NCBI GenBank assembly: GCA_011330545.1
Contig: DRQI01000161.1
Coordinates: 1 to 5,308 of the forward strand
DNA length: 5,308 bases
Source: Flavobacteriia bacterium
GTDB lineage: Bacteria > Bacteroidota > Bacteroidia > Flavobacteriales > Flavobacteriaceae
Direction: 5' to 3'
A program made the position numbers and the translations under genes. This document shows, piece by piece, positions 1 to 5,308 of this stretch; within the stretch, counting starts at the first letter, position 1, and each line of letters starts with the position of its first letter. A model generated the notes under the pieces. The model worked only from the letters and a program-made list of their open reading frames with translations, ran no database searches and was not told the origin of the DNA.

Positions 1-913
1 TTACGGCCCGGTCTAAATCTTGTAATGAGCCTGAAACAATTTCTGAAGCCGATGCAGAATAATGGTCAATTAATACTACCATCGGAATTTCTAAATCTAA
101 CGGCTCTCGTTTTGTTTTATAAGTATCACTCCATTTTTTTACTTTCGCTTTGGTTGTGACTACTACTTCGTCTTTTGGGACAAAAAAATTGGTAATTTCA
201 ACAGCTTCATTTAATAGGCCTCCTAGGTTTCCCCTAATGTCTAAAACCAATTTTTTCATTCCTTGAACCTTTAAATCTTCAAAGGCTTCTTTTACGCGGG
301 TGGATGCTTTGGCATTGAATTTAATAAATGAAATATAGCCTACCTCATCGTCTAACATTTGATGATATGGCACGGGGTCAACATCAATCGTTTCTCTTGT
401 TAATTCGGCAGTAAATAGTTTCCCTTGCCTTTTGAGTTGTAGCGTAATTTTAGAATTGGGCAATCCGTTTAATAATAATACAGCGTTTTCAAGTGATGTT
501 TTATCAATTAATACATCATTGATTTTTATTATTTCATCGCCGGCTTTAATTCCTGCCTTATCTGCAGGGGCATCTTCATAAGGTTCTGCAATGACCAGTT
601 TTTCATTTACTATTTTAGTAGCTGCACCAATCCCGCCATATTCACCGGCTGCATTGATTCTAGCTTTTTCGACACCTTGTTCATCATAATACCTCGTATA
701 AGGGTCTAAATTCTTTAACATATTATCAATAGCGTGTTCTGTCAATTCGGCAGGATTTGTCTCGTCTATATAGTACATGTTCAGCTCTTTGAACAATGTA
801 GTATAGATTTCTATTTGCTTTGCTACTTCAAAAAAATCGGATTTATAACCTACTGAAACCGTTATTACGGTTACCAATAAAGCTATCATACTTAGATATT
901 TTATCTTTTTCAT
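1..913 (-). CDS. S41 family C-terminal processing protease, 3' end cut by the window
   Basis: This is the N-terminal 304 residues of a serine protease of the CtpA/Prc (S41) family, which cleaves envelope proteins near their C-termini. The frame is open from an ATG at 913 to the left edge and has no stop. Residues 1-8 are basic (MKKIKYLS). Residues about 9-23 are hydrophobic, forming a signal peptide or membrane anchor without a clear cleavage site, so the enzyme should face the periplasm. A PDZ domain spans about 90-165, beginning near YGGIGA (92-97). The protease core includes DIRGNLGG (225-232) and SASASE (286-291). By the spacing seen in E. coli Prc (Ser430, Asp441), the nucleophile is Ser288 and Asp299 is the matching aspartate. 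The catalytic lysine, expected about 14 residues after Asp299, lies outside the window. The gene sits 123 bp downstream of rnpA on the same strand, and co-transcription is possible. The family is certain; the physiological substrate is unknown. Confidence 0.93.
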   Translation of the reverse strand, partial: MKKIKYLSMIALLVTVITVSVGYKSDFFEVAKQIEIYTTLFKELNMYYIDETNPAELTEHAIDNMLKNLDPYTRYYDEQGVEKARINAAGEYGGIGAATKIVNEKLVIAEPYEDAPADKAGIKAGDEIIKINDVLIDKTSLENAVLLLNGLPNSKITLQLKRQGKLFTAELTRETIDVDPVPYHQMLDDEVGYISFIKFNAKASTRVKEAFEDLKVQGMKKLVLDIRGNLGGLLNEAVEITNFFVPKDEVVVTTKAKVKKWSDTYKTKREPLDLEIPMVVLIDHYSASASEIVSGSLQDLDRAV

Positions 914-937
914 TTGTGTGTTATTAATTGTTTTTCA

Positions 938-970
938 ACTGCCAAACCGTTCATACAAAAAAATGGCAGT
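938..970. repeat. 7-bp inverted repeat in the rnpA-protease gap
   Basis: ACTGCCA (938-944) and its exact complement TGGCAGT (964-970) enclose a 19-base spacer in the 123-bp gap between rnpA and the protease gene. On the minus strand it could form a weak hairpin after rnpA. The loop is large and no T-tract follows, so it is a poor intrinsic terminator. It might instead be an operator or an RNA-stability element. The rest of the gap is AT-rich, and I found no TAnnTTTG promoter for the protease in it. Confidence 0.3.
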
Positions 971-1036
971 ACTTTTATAGAAAAAATTATATAATGAACT
1001 CATTTAAATATCAAATCGGTTCCTTTAATTATACGT

Positions 1037-1408
1037 TTAATTTATTTTTTTAATAAATTTCTTCAATAAAAGTATTATTTTTTCTTCTATATCAACGTAT
1101 TTATGCTCTTTTTCGTCTGTATAGATACACATTAAAATATACTTATCTTCTAAATTTTTATAGAGAATGTGTTTATGTTGCCTATAACTTTCTCTCATAA
1201 GACGTTTTATCCTATTTCTATCTACGGCCCTTTTAAATTTTCGTTTCGGAACTGAAAAAGCGACCTGAACAGGATAATTTGATGCGTGTTCTACCTTTAA
1301 ATAGATAAGCCGCAGCGGAAACTGTGTTAGTGAATTCCCTCTTTCAAATAACTGTGCCAACAGTTTTTTGCTTTTAAGCCTTTCTTGTTTTTTGAGTGTA
1401 AATCGCAT
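1037..1408 (-). CDS. rnpA: Ribonuclease P protein component
   Basis: This is the small basic protein that binds the catalytic RNase P RNA and helps it remove 5' leaders from pre-tRNAs in the cytoplasm. The 123-residue product has the family layout: an N-terminal RFTLKKQERLKSKK segment, then a central beta region (FPLRLIYLKVE, VQVAFSVPKRKFKRAV), then the signature RNR helix RNRIKRLMRE (residues 64-73). A lysine-rich tail ends in KKFIKKIN. The length is normal for the family. I chose the ATG at 1408 because the protein then begins MRFTLKK, as RnpA proteins usually do. A TTG codon 18 bases further upstream keeps the frame open, but it would add a non-conserved VTFAV segment and would overlap the likely -7 promoter element. 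rpmH, the usual partner in many bacteria, is not upstream here; the next gene upstream is divergent. The S41 protease gene follows on the same strand. Confidence 0.95.
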   Translation of the reverse strand: MRFTLKKQERLKSKKLLAQLFERGNSLTQFPLRLIYLKVEHASNYPVQVAFSVPKRKFKRAVDRNRIKRLMRESYRQHKHILYKNLEDKYILMCIYTDEKEHKYVDIEEKIILLLKKFIKKIN

Positions 1409-1413
1409 TACAG

Positions 1414-1421
1414 CAAAAGTA
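1414..1421 (-). promoter_or_regulatory. Putative Bacteroidota -7 promoter element for rnpA
   Basis: Read on the minus strand this is TACTTTTG, an exact match to the Bacteroidota -7 consensus TAnnTTTG. It ends only five bases before the rnpA ATG at 1408, so transcription would start at or very near the start codon and give a leaderless or nearly leaderless mRNA. I do not see a convincing -33 TTG element at the expected distance, which lowers confidence. Confidence 0.5.
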
Positions 1422-1442
1422 ACCAATCGTTTTGTAACATTG

Positions 1443-1466
1443 AAATGATATCTGTTTGAATCATTT
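1443..1466. repeat. 7-bp inverted repeat upstream of rnpA
   Basis: AAATGAT (1443-1449) and its exact complement ATCATTT (1460-1466) flank a 10-base spacer. The repeat lies about 22-45 bases upstream of the putative rnpA -7 element, where an operator could sit. It is short and AT-rich and could be chance. The rest of 1427-1557 shows no open frame, RNA gene or other structure that I can support. Confidence 0.25.
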
Positions 1467-1557
1467 TAAAGCCTAAAACCATTTATAAAATTTGTTGGCC
1501 TCACTAAATCAGGCGTAAAATTTTATCCAATACTAAAAACTAGGATTCTCTGTTATT

Positions 1558-1565
1558 TTTATTTT
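1558..1565. repeat. Left 8-bp target-site duplication of the mini-element
   Basis: TTTATTTT directly abuts the left terminal inverted repeat and is identical to the octamer directly abutting the right one (1726-1733). An exact 8-bp direct repeat touching both ends is what transposition with an 8-bp staggered cut leaves. The sequence is simple and AT-rich, so part of the match could be chance. Confidence 0.65.
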
Positions 1566-1583
1566 GTAACTATTCAGTTGCTC
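1566..1583 (+). repeat. Left terminal inverted repeat
   Basis: GTAACTATTCAGTTGCTC pairs with 1708-1725. In plus-strand RNA all 18 positions could pair, 14 as Watson-Crick pairs and 4 as G-U wobbles. Beyond position 1583 the similarity between the two ends fades. Confidence 0.7.
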
Positions 1584-1625
1584 CTTTTTGAAGTAGAAAA
1601 CAGCTAATTTTTTGTATGGAGAATA

Positions 1626-1667
1626 GAAATTTTCTGACGCATAGCAGGGCTACGCAAGGAAAATTTC
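1626..1667. repeat. Internal hairpin of the mini-element
   Basis: GAAATTTTC (1626-1634) is perfectly complementary to GAAAATTTC (1659-1667). Inside it lies a second imperfect stem: GCATAGC (1639-1645) with GCTACGC (1649-1655), having one mismatch and a three-base AGG apex. Together they form a compact stem-loop at the centre of the 160-bp element. The arms are too regular to ignore, but whether the structure acts as DNA or RNA is unknown. Confidence 0.6.
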
Positions 1668-1707
1668 ACAAAACAGGCGAAAAAAGAGCCTTTAATGGCC
1701 GAAATGT

Positions 1708-1725
1708 GAGTGGCTGAATGGTTAC
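1708..1725 (-). repeat. Right terminal inverted repeat
   Basis: The plus-strand reading is GAGTGGCTGAATGGTTAC, the imperfect complement of 1566-1583. Read inward it starts GTAACCATTCAG, sharing the GTAAC tip with the left end. It directly abuts the right copy of the 8-bp duplication. Confidence 0.7.
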
Positions 1726-1733
1726 TTTATTTT
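1726..1733. repeat. Right 8-bp target-site duplication of the mini-element
   Basis: TTTATTTT is identical to 1558-1565 and begins at the base immediately after the right inverted repeat. The match stops at exactly eight bases: the base before the left copy does not extend it. This fits a family that duplicates 8 bp. Confidence 0.65.
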
Positions 1734-1809
1734 AATTCTATTCTCTTTTTTCGGTAGTAATGCAAAAAAATATTTGAAAAAAAAGACTATTATAAAAGGC
1801 TATTATTAG

Positions 1810-1817
1810 TACTTTTG
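1810..1817 (+). promoter_or_regulatory. Putative Bacteroidota -7 promoter element for the acyl-CoA dehydrogenase gene
   Basis: TACTTTTG matches TAnnTTTG exactly and is the same octamer as the one before rnpA on the other strand. It would place the transcript start near 1821-1824 and leave a leader of roughly 20 A-rich bases before the ATG at 1841. There is no Shine-Dalgarno sequence in that leader, as is common in this phylum. A TTTG at 1773-1776 is too far upstream to be a normally spaced -33 element. Confidence 0.5.
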
Positions 1818-1840
1818 AAAAAAATTTAAACCTCTCTAAA

Positions 1841-3019
1841 ATGAGCCAAGACCTATTTCAAGCCCCCGATTATTATCTTTTAGATGAATTGTTATCAGAC
1901 GAGCATAAATTGGTAAGAGATGCTGCTAGAGAATGGGTAAAACGCGAAGTTTCGCCTATCATTGAAGATGCCGCCCAAAAAGCCGAATTTCCTACTCAAA
2001 TTATTAATGGGCTTGCCGAAATTGGTGCTTTTGGCCCGTATATTCCTGAAGAATATGGGGGCGCAGGCCTTGACCAAATTTCATACGGATTGATAATGCA
2101 GGAAATTGAAAGGGGTGATTCCGGCGTTCGTTCTACAGCTTCTGTACAATCGTCATTGGTAATGTATCCGATATGGAAATATGGTACCGAAGAACAATGT
2201 AAAAAATACTTGCCAAAATTAGCTTCCGGAGAGTTTATGGGTTGCTTTGGACTAACGGAACCTGATTATGGCTCTAACCCCAGTGGTATGGTTACTAATT
2301 TTAAAGATAACGGAGACCATTATTTATTAAATGGGGCTAAAATGTGGATTTCAAATGCACCTTTTGCCGATATTGCCATTGTATGGGCAAAAAATGAAGA
2401 AGGAAGAATTCACGGACTTATTGTAGAACGCGGCATGGAAGGGTTTACTACCCCTGAAACTCATAACAAATGGTCATTGCGGGCTTCAGCTACCGGAGAA
2501 TTGATTTTTGACAATGTAAAAGTACCCAAGGAAAATTTACTGCCAAAAAAATCAGGATTGGGGGCGCCGCTAGGATGCTTGGATTCTGCCCGTTTTGGTA
2601 TTGCCTGGGGAGCCATTGGCGCGGCTATGGATTGTTATGATACCGCTTTGCGCTATTCTAAAGAACGCATTCAATTCGGAAAGCCTATCGGAGCTTTTCA
2701 ATTGCAACAAAAAAAACTGGCCGAAATGATTACCGAAATTACCAAAGCGCAACTATTGGCTTGGCGTTTGGGTGTATTGCGCAATGAAGGCAAGGCTACC
2801 TCGGCACAAATATCAATGGCAAAACGCAACAATGTGCAAATGGCCATTGAAATTGCCCGAGAAGCCAGGCAAATGTTAGGTGGAATGGGAATTACAGGCG
2901 AATATTCTATCATGCGCCACATGATGAATTTAGAATCGGTTATTACTTATGAAGGTACACATGATATCCACTTGCTTATTACAGGATTGGATGTAACCGG
3001 TTTGAATGCGTTTAGTTAA
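1841..3019 (+). CDS. gcdH: Glutaryl-CoA dehydrogenase-like acyl-CoA dehydrogenase
   Basis: This is a cytoplasmic FAD flavoenzyme expected to oxidise and decarboxylate glutaryl-CoA to crotonyl-CoA in lysine/tryptophan breakdown, passing electrons to electron-transfer flavoprotein. The 392-residue length is normal for the family. Visible motifs are CFGLTEP (135-141) and MWISNA (168-173) of the FAD/substrate region, LRASATGE (213-220), RIQFGKPI (276-283), QMLGGMGITGEY (344-355) and TYEGTHDIH (369-377). Glu371 matches the catalytic base Glu370 of human GCDH. Arg97 in SGVRS lines up with Arg94, which binds the glutaryl carboxylate, and this favours GCDH over a plain short-chain dehydrogenase. The match to the human enzyme as I remember it is close throughout, including VQSSLVM and SARFGIAWG. 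The ATG at 1841 begins a full N-terminal helical domain and follows a promoter-like motif at a sensible distance. The gene stands alone, divergent from rnpA and convergent with the receptor gene. Exact substrate is inferred. Confidence 0.93.
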   Translation: MSQDLFQAPDYYLLDELLSDEHKLVRDAAREWVKREVSPIIEDAAQKAEFPTQIINGLAEIGAFGPYIPEEYGGAGLDQISYGLIMQEIERGDSGVRSTASVQSSLVMYPIWKYGTEEQCKKYLPKLASGEFMGCFGLTEPDYGSNPSGMVTNFKDNGDHYLLNGAKMWISNAPFADIAIVWAKNEEGRIHGLIVERGMEGFTTPETHNKWSLRASATGELIFDNVKVPKENLLPKKSGLGAPLGCLDSARFGIAWGAIGAAMDCYDTALRYSKERIQFGKPIGAFQLQQKKLAEMITEITKAQLLAWRLGVLRNEGKATSAQISMAKRNNVQMAIEIAREARQMLGGMGITGEYSIMRHMMNLESVITYEGTHDIHLLITGLDVTGLNAFS

Positions 3020-3033
3020 TAAACCCTTTAATC

Positions 3034-5308
3034 TTAAAAATTTGCCATCAAAGAAAATAAAAAGTTACGCCCGGGGGCGCTGATTCCGGAAGCAAATTCT
3101 TTGTAGTGTATATCGAAAATATTTTCAACAGCTATTAAAAAATCAATGTTTTTTGATACCCTGTACTTTGAATTAAAATTTAGTGTTGCCCAAGCCGGAG
3201 ATCCGTAAAATGTACCGGAAGCGGTTATGGGAGTTTGCTCTATCCTATCAATGGTTTCGGTAATATTGTAATCTGACGGTTTTTTCCTTCCGCTAAATTT
3301 ATAATCCAATCCCATTTCAAAACGCCCTTTTTCATGCGTAATTGCCACCGTGCCAAAAACCGGTGGAATGGAAGACAAGGGCTCTTTGGTATCATAGGTA
3401 CGCCCTTTGGTATACGTTATCGATGCATTTGCCTTAAACCGTTTTGAGAGCTTTCCTCTCATAGTAAATGTACCACCAATAATATACGCTGTATTTTTAT
3501 TGACATTGGCAACGGTATTCGCTATTTCGCCATCATACAGAATGGTAGTACTTCCATTTAACAAAAAGTGATCTCTTACAATATAATTGTCTAATAAGGT
3601 GAAGTACGTAGCTAAGCCTACAAAGAATTTCTTTTCATTAATATACTTTAAAACACCGAATTCGGCATTATAGGCAAACTCAGGCCTTAAATTAATATTG
3701 GGTACTGTTACATTGCCTCCTTTTTCTCTTACTTTACCTATGTCATCAATATTTGGCGAGCGGAATCCGGAAGAGAGTACTGCATTGAGTTGCCAAGCTG
3801 TTGAAGGCTTATAAATATACCCTAAAGTGGCTGTTATTGCCGAATTGTTAAGTGAGATATCGTTATCGGGTAAGGTAATAAAAGTATCGTCAATCCATTT
3901 AGCTGTTAAACGTGTATCCGTAAAACGGATTCCGGTATTTAAGGTAGATTTTTTACTGATGTCTTGCCTGTAATCTATATAGGCAGCAGCGGTAGTATAG
4001 GTGCTTCCTCCGTCAGGATACCTGGTTTGTACTTTAAAAGTATCTGAAAATCCGATGATTTCATTTCCGTTAACGGCGAGTGTTTTTCCTTGGGCGGTTG
4101 AGGTAACATCGTTATGGGTAAATTCTAGGCCATACGATAAAATCCGATCTTCTGTTGGGGTTAAGGGTATCGAAAAATCGCCATTGATACTAAAAACAGC
4201 TACTTTTTCTTTACGGATCGTTCTGTTTAAACTGGTAAATTTTCTGTTGATTCTCGATTCATGTATGTCTTGATAAGCTACAGTAATGGTTCCTTGCTTC
4301 ATCCATTTTTTTTGGGGCTGTACTTCTAACTGTGAGGATAGCAGCAATCGTTTTTGGGGCCCGTAGTACCATTCGGCAAAACGCAATTCGCCATTCCTAC
4401 GTTCGGTTAACCTATCGAATCTCGGAATATCGGATGATGCACTGTACTGAAAATTAAAAGTAATATCGGTTTTTTTTGATAAAGGAATATAAAATTTCTG
4501 CAATACGTCTGTTTGATTATATGCGGTATTTCTTTGTATATTGGGATTGGAATTAGCCACCGGAATCGGATTGTAAAAACTTATGGTATTGTTAGAATAT
4601 TCAAAAACACGACTCCAATCTTTAAATCCGTGATTTCGGGTTTTTCCCATTCGTACATCACCAAATTTACTATACGATATATCGGTATAGGAGGCCATTT
4701 TTTTTGAGGATAATTCTACTCCGGCGTGTGTTGTAAACTCATCATTTACGCTACTATAACGGTTTAATAATGAAATATTAGTTTGGAATTTTTCACTAAT
4801 CATAGGTTTTCTGGTATAATAGTGAATCACTCCTCCTAATGCATCTGAACCATAAATAACCGATGAAGGCCCAAAAATAATCTCTACTCTATCTAAAGTG
4901 GTAGGTGCTACGGTAATAGAATTTTGCAAATGCCCTTTTCTATAAATGGCATTATTCATTCTTACCCCGTCAACAACCAATAACACCCTATTGGCTTCCA
5001 TCCCTCTCAGTACCGGACTTCCTCCTCCTGCTTGTGATTTTTGAACTTTAATTCCGGGAATTTCGGCTAGCAAATCTGCCGAAGTTTGAGGCGCTGTATT
5101 TTGTATGTCTTTAATTGAAAAAACGGCAATTTGTTCGGCAATTCTCTTACGCTTTTCTTTTCCTTTAGATGCTGATAAAAAAACTTCTTCCAATTGCAAG
5201 GCAGAGCTACTCAAATACACAATATTGGTTTTGGGAATTTGTCTTTTTAAAACCTCAAATTCGATATATGAAATATGAATAAACGATAAGATATCATTCT
5301 CGGCAAAA
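3034..5308 (-). CDS. TonB-dependent outer-membrane receptor, heme/hemoglobin type, 5' end cut by the window
   Basis: This is a 22-stranded-barrel-type receptor that imports a bound nutrient across the outer membrane using TonB energy. The frame is open to the right edge, giving 757 visible residues. The first ones (DILSFIHISYIEFE, then a VYLSSSALQLEEVFLSA stretch) look like the end of a carboxypeptidase-regulatory-like domain leading into the plug. A GTG at 5220 is therefore not the true start. The signal peptide is missing. The plug spans about residues 54-166, with VLRGMEANRVLLVVDGVRMN and GPSSVIYGSDALGG. The barrel ends in VENIFDIHYKEFASG, APGRNF and a terminal Phe, the usual sorting residue. 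FRSPNIDD (515-522) and PNINLRPE (536-543) resemble the FRAP and NPNL boxes of heme/hemoglobin receptors, and a His occurs in the plug's YRKGHLQN. Heme as substrate is inferred; another siderophore or metal is possible. The gene converges on the dehydrogenase. Confidence 0.92.
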   Translation of the reverse strand, partial: FAENDILSFIHISYIEFEVLKRQIPKTNIVYLSSSALQLEEVFLSASKGKEKRKRIAEQIAVFSIKDIQNTAPQTSADLLAEIPGIKVQKSQAGGGSPVLRGMEANRVLLVVDGVRMNNAIYRKGHLQNSITVAPTTLDRVEIIFGPSSVIYGSDALGGVIHYYTRKPMISEKFQTNISLLNRYSSVNDEFTTHAGVELSSKKMASYTDISYSKFGDVRMGKTRNHGFKDWSRVFEYSNNTISFYNPIPVANSNPNIQRNTAYNQTDVLQKFYIPLSKKTDITFNFQYSASSDIPRFDRLTERRNGELRFAEWYYGPQKRLLLSSQLEVQPQKKWMKQGTITVAYQDIHESRINRKFTSLNRTIRKEKVAVFSINGDFSIPLTPTEDRILSYGLEFTHNDVTSTAQGKTLAVNGNEIIGFSDTFKVQTRYPDGGSTYTTAAAYIDYRQDISKKSTLNTGIRFTDTRLTAKWIDDTFITLPDNDISLNNSAITATLGYIYKPSTAWQLNAVLSSGFRSPNIDDIGKVREKGGNVTVPNINLRPEFAYNAEFGVLKYINEKKFFVGLATYFTLLDNYIVRDHFLLNGSTTILYDGEIANTVANVNKNTAYIIGGTFTMRGKLSKRFKANASITYTKGRTYDTKEPLSSIPPVFGTVAITHEKGRFEMGLDYKFSGRKKPSDYNITETIDRIEQTPITASGTFYGSPAWATLNFNSKYRVSKNIDFLIAVENIFDIHYKEFASGISAPGRNFLFSLMANF

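Larger units (their letters stand above)
1566..1725. mobile_element. 160-bp MITE-like element, probably derived from an IS66-family insertion sequence
   Basis: The element is bounded by 18-bp imperfect terminal inverted repeats. The left end reads GTAACTATTCAGTTGCTC (1566-1583). The right end (1708-1725), read inward on the opposite strand, is GTAACCATTCAGCCACTC. They match at 14 of 18 positions and all four differences are transitions. Each end touches an identical TTTATTTT octamer. IS66-family elements are known for ends starting GTAA and for 8-bp target duplications, so that family is the best guess, by motif only. There is no transposase frame: at 160 bp this is non-autonomous and would need enzymes supplied in trans. 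The interior has a 9-bp hairpin stem (1626-1634 with 1659-1667). It sits in the divergent region between rnpA and the dehydrogenase and disrupts neither gene. The alternative is a flavobacterial intergenic repeat or structured RNA that only resembles a transposon. Confidence 0.72.

Noticed and set aside
1409..1426. TTG start extending rnpA by six residues
   Set aside because: The added segment is not like RnpA N-termini, it overlaps the TAnnTTTG element, and MRFTLKK from the ATG at 1408 is a typical family start.
1430..1570. Direct repeat TTTTGTAAC at 1430-1438 and 1562-1570
   Set aside because: The second copy spans the mini-element's left boundary, but sequence after the first copy does not continue like the terminal repeat. 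I take it as coincidence, not a second element end.
1619..1745. Perfect 10-bp inverted repeat GAGAATAGAA (1619-1628) / TTCTATTCTC (1736-1745)
   Set aside because: One arm is inside the mini-element and the other in the flank beyond the target duplication. It crosses the 18-bp terminal stem and is AT-rich, so it is probably chance.
1427..1840. Possible rpmH, tRNA or riboswitch in the intergenic region
   Set aside because: I found no L34-like frame on either strand, no tRNA arms and no known riboswitch core. The mini-element and the promoter motif account for the structure seen.
1895..2922. Minus-strand open frames opposite the dehydrogenase gene (1895-2077, 2570-2752, 2698-2922)
   Set aside because: All lie antisense to a clear, conserved gene and encode no recognisable protein.
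3010..3024. Small hairpin GTTTA-GTTAA-TAAAC at the dehydrogenase stop codon
   Set aside because: Five AT-rich pairs with no following T-tract on the plus strand are too weak to call a terminator.
3068..3079. GC-rich palindrome CGCCC-GG-GGGCG, followed on the minus strand by a T-rich stretch, as a receptor terminator
   Set aside because: It lies inside the receptor gene, over the conserved APGR codons and before the stop. The two-base loop is too tight, and the T-rich stretch is broken and a few bases away.
4001..4707. Plus-strand open frames at 4001-4273 and 4513-4707 opposite the receptor gene
   Set aside because: They are antisense shadows of a strongly conserved coding frame and have no recognisable domain.

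Overview
The window most likely comes from a member of the Bacteroidota, probably class Flavobacteriia. The DNA is AT-rich. Gene starts lack Shine-Dalgarno sequences. Two start regions carry the Bacteroidota -7 promoter consensus TAnnTTTG. The outer-membrane receptor has a carboxypeptidase-regulatory-like N-terminal extension typical of the phylum. The rnpA gene is followed by an S41 protease gene, an order I associate with flavobacteria from memory and have not checked.

Layout from left to right. (1) 1-913, minus strand: the N-terminal 304 residues of a periplasmic C-terminal-processing protease (S41 family), cut by the left window edge just after the catalytic serine. (2) 1037-1408, minus: rnpA, the protein subunit of RNase P, lying upstream of the protease in the same direction with a 123-bp gap. 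(3) 1409-1840: a divergent intergenic region. It holds a -7 element for each flanking gene and, between them, a 160-bp mini-transposon-like element (1566-1725) with 18-bp terminal inverted repeats beginning GTAAC and an exact 8-bp direct repeat on each side. The GTAA ends and 8-bp duplication match the IS66 family, so I read it as a non-autonomous, MITE-like derivative. (4) 1841-3019, plus: a complete acyl-CoA dehydrogenase closely resembling glutaryl-CoA dehydrogenase. (5) 3034-5308, minus: a TonB-dependent outer-membrane receptor of the heme/hemoglobin type. Its reading frame stays open to the right edge, so its N-terminus is missing. It converges on the dehydrogenase with only 14 bp between stop codons.

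The genes do not form one pathway. rnpA (tRNA 5' maturation) and the protease may be co-transcribed. The dehydrogenase (lysine/tryptophan or related acyl-CoA catabolism) and the receptor (nutrient uptake) look like independent units. Apart from the mini-element this is ordinary chromosomal housekeeping sequence. I see no new multi-gene system, CRISPR array, tRNA or rRNA.
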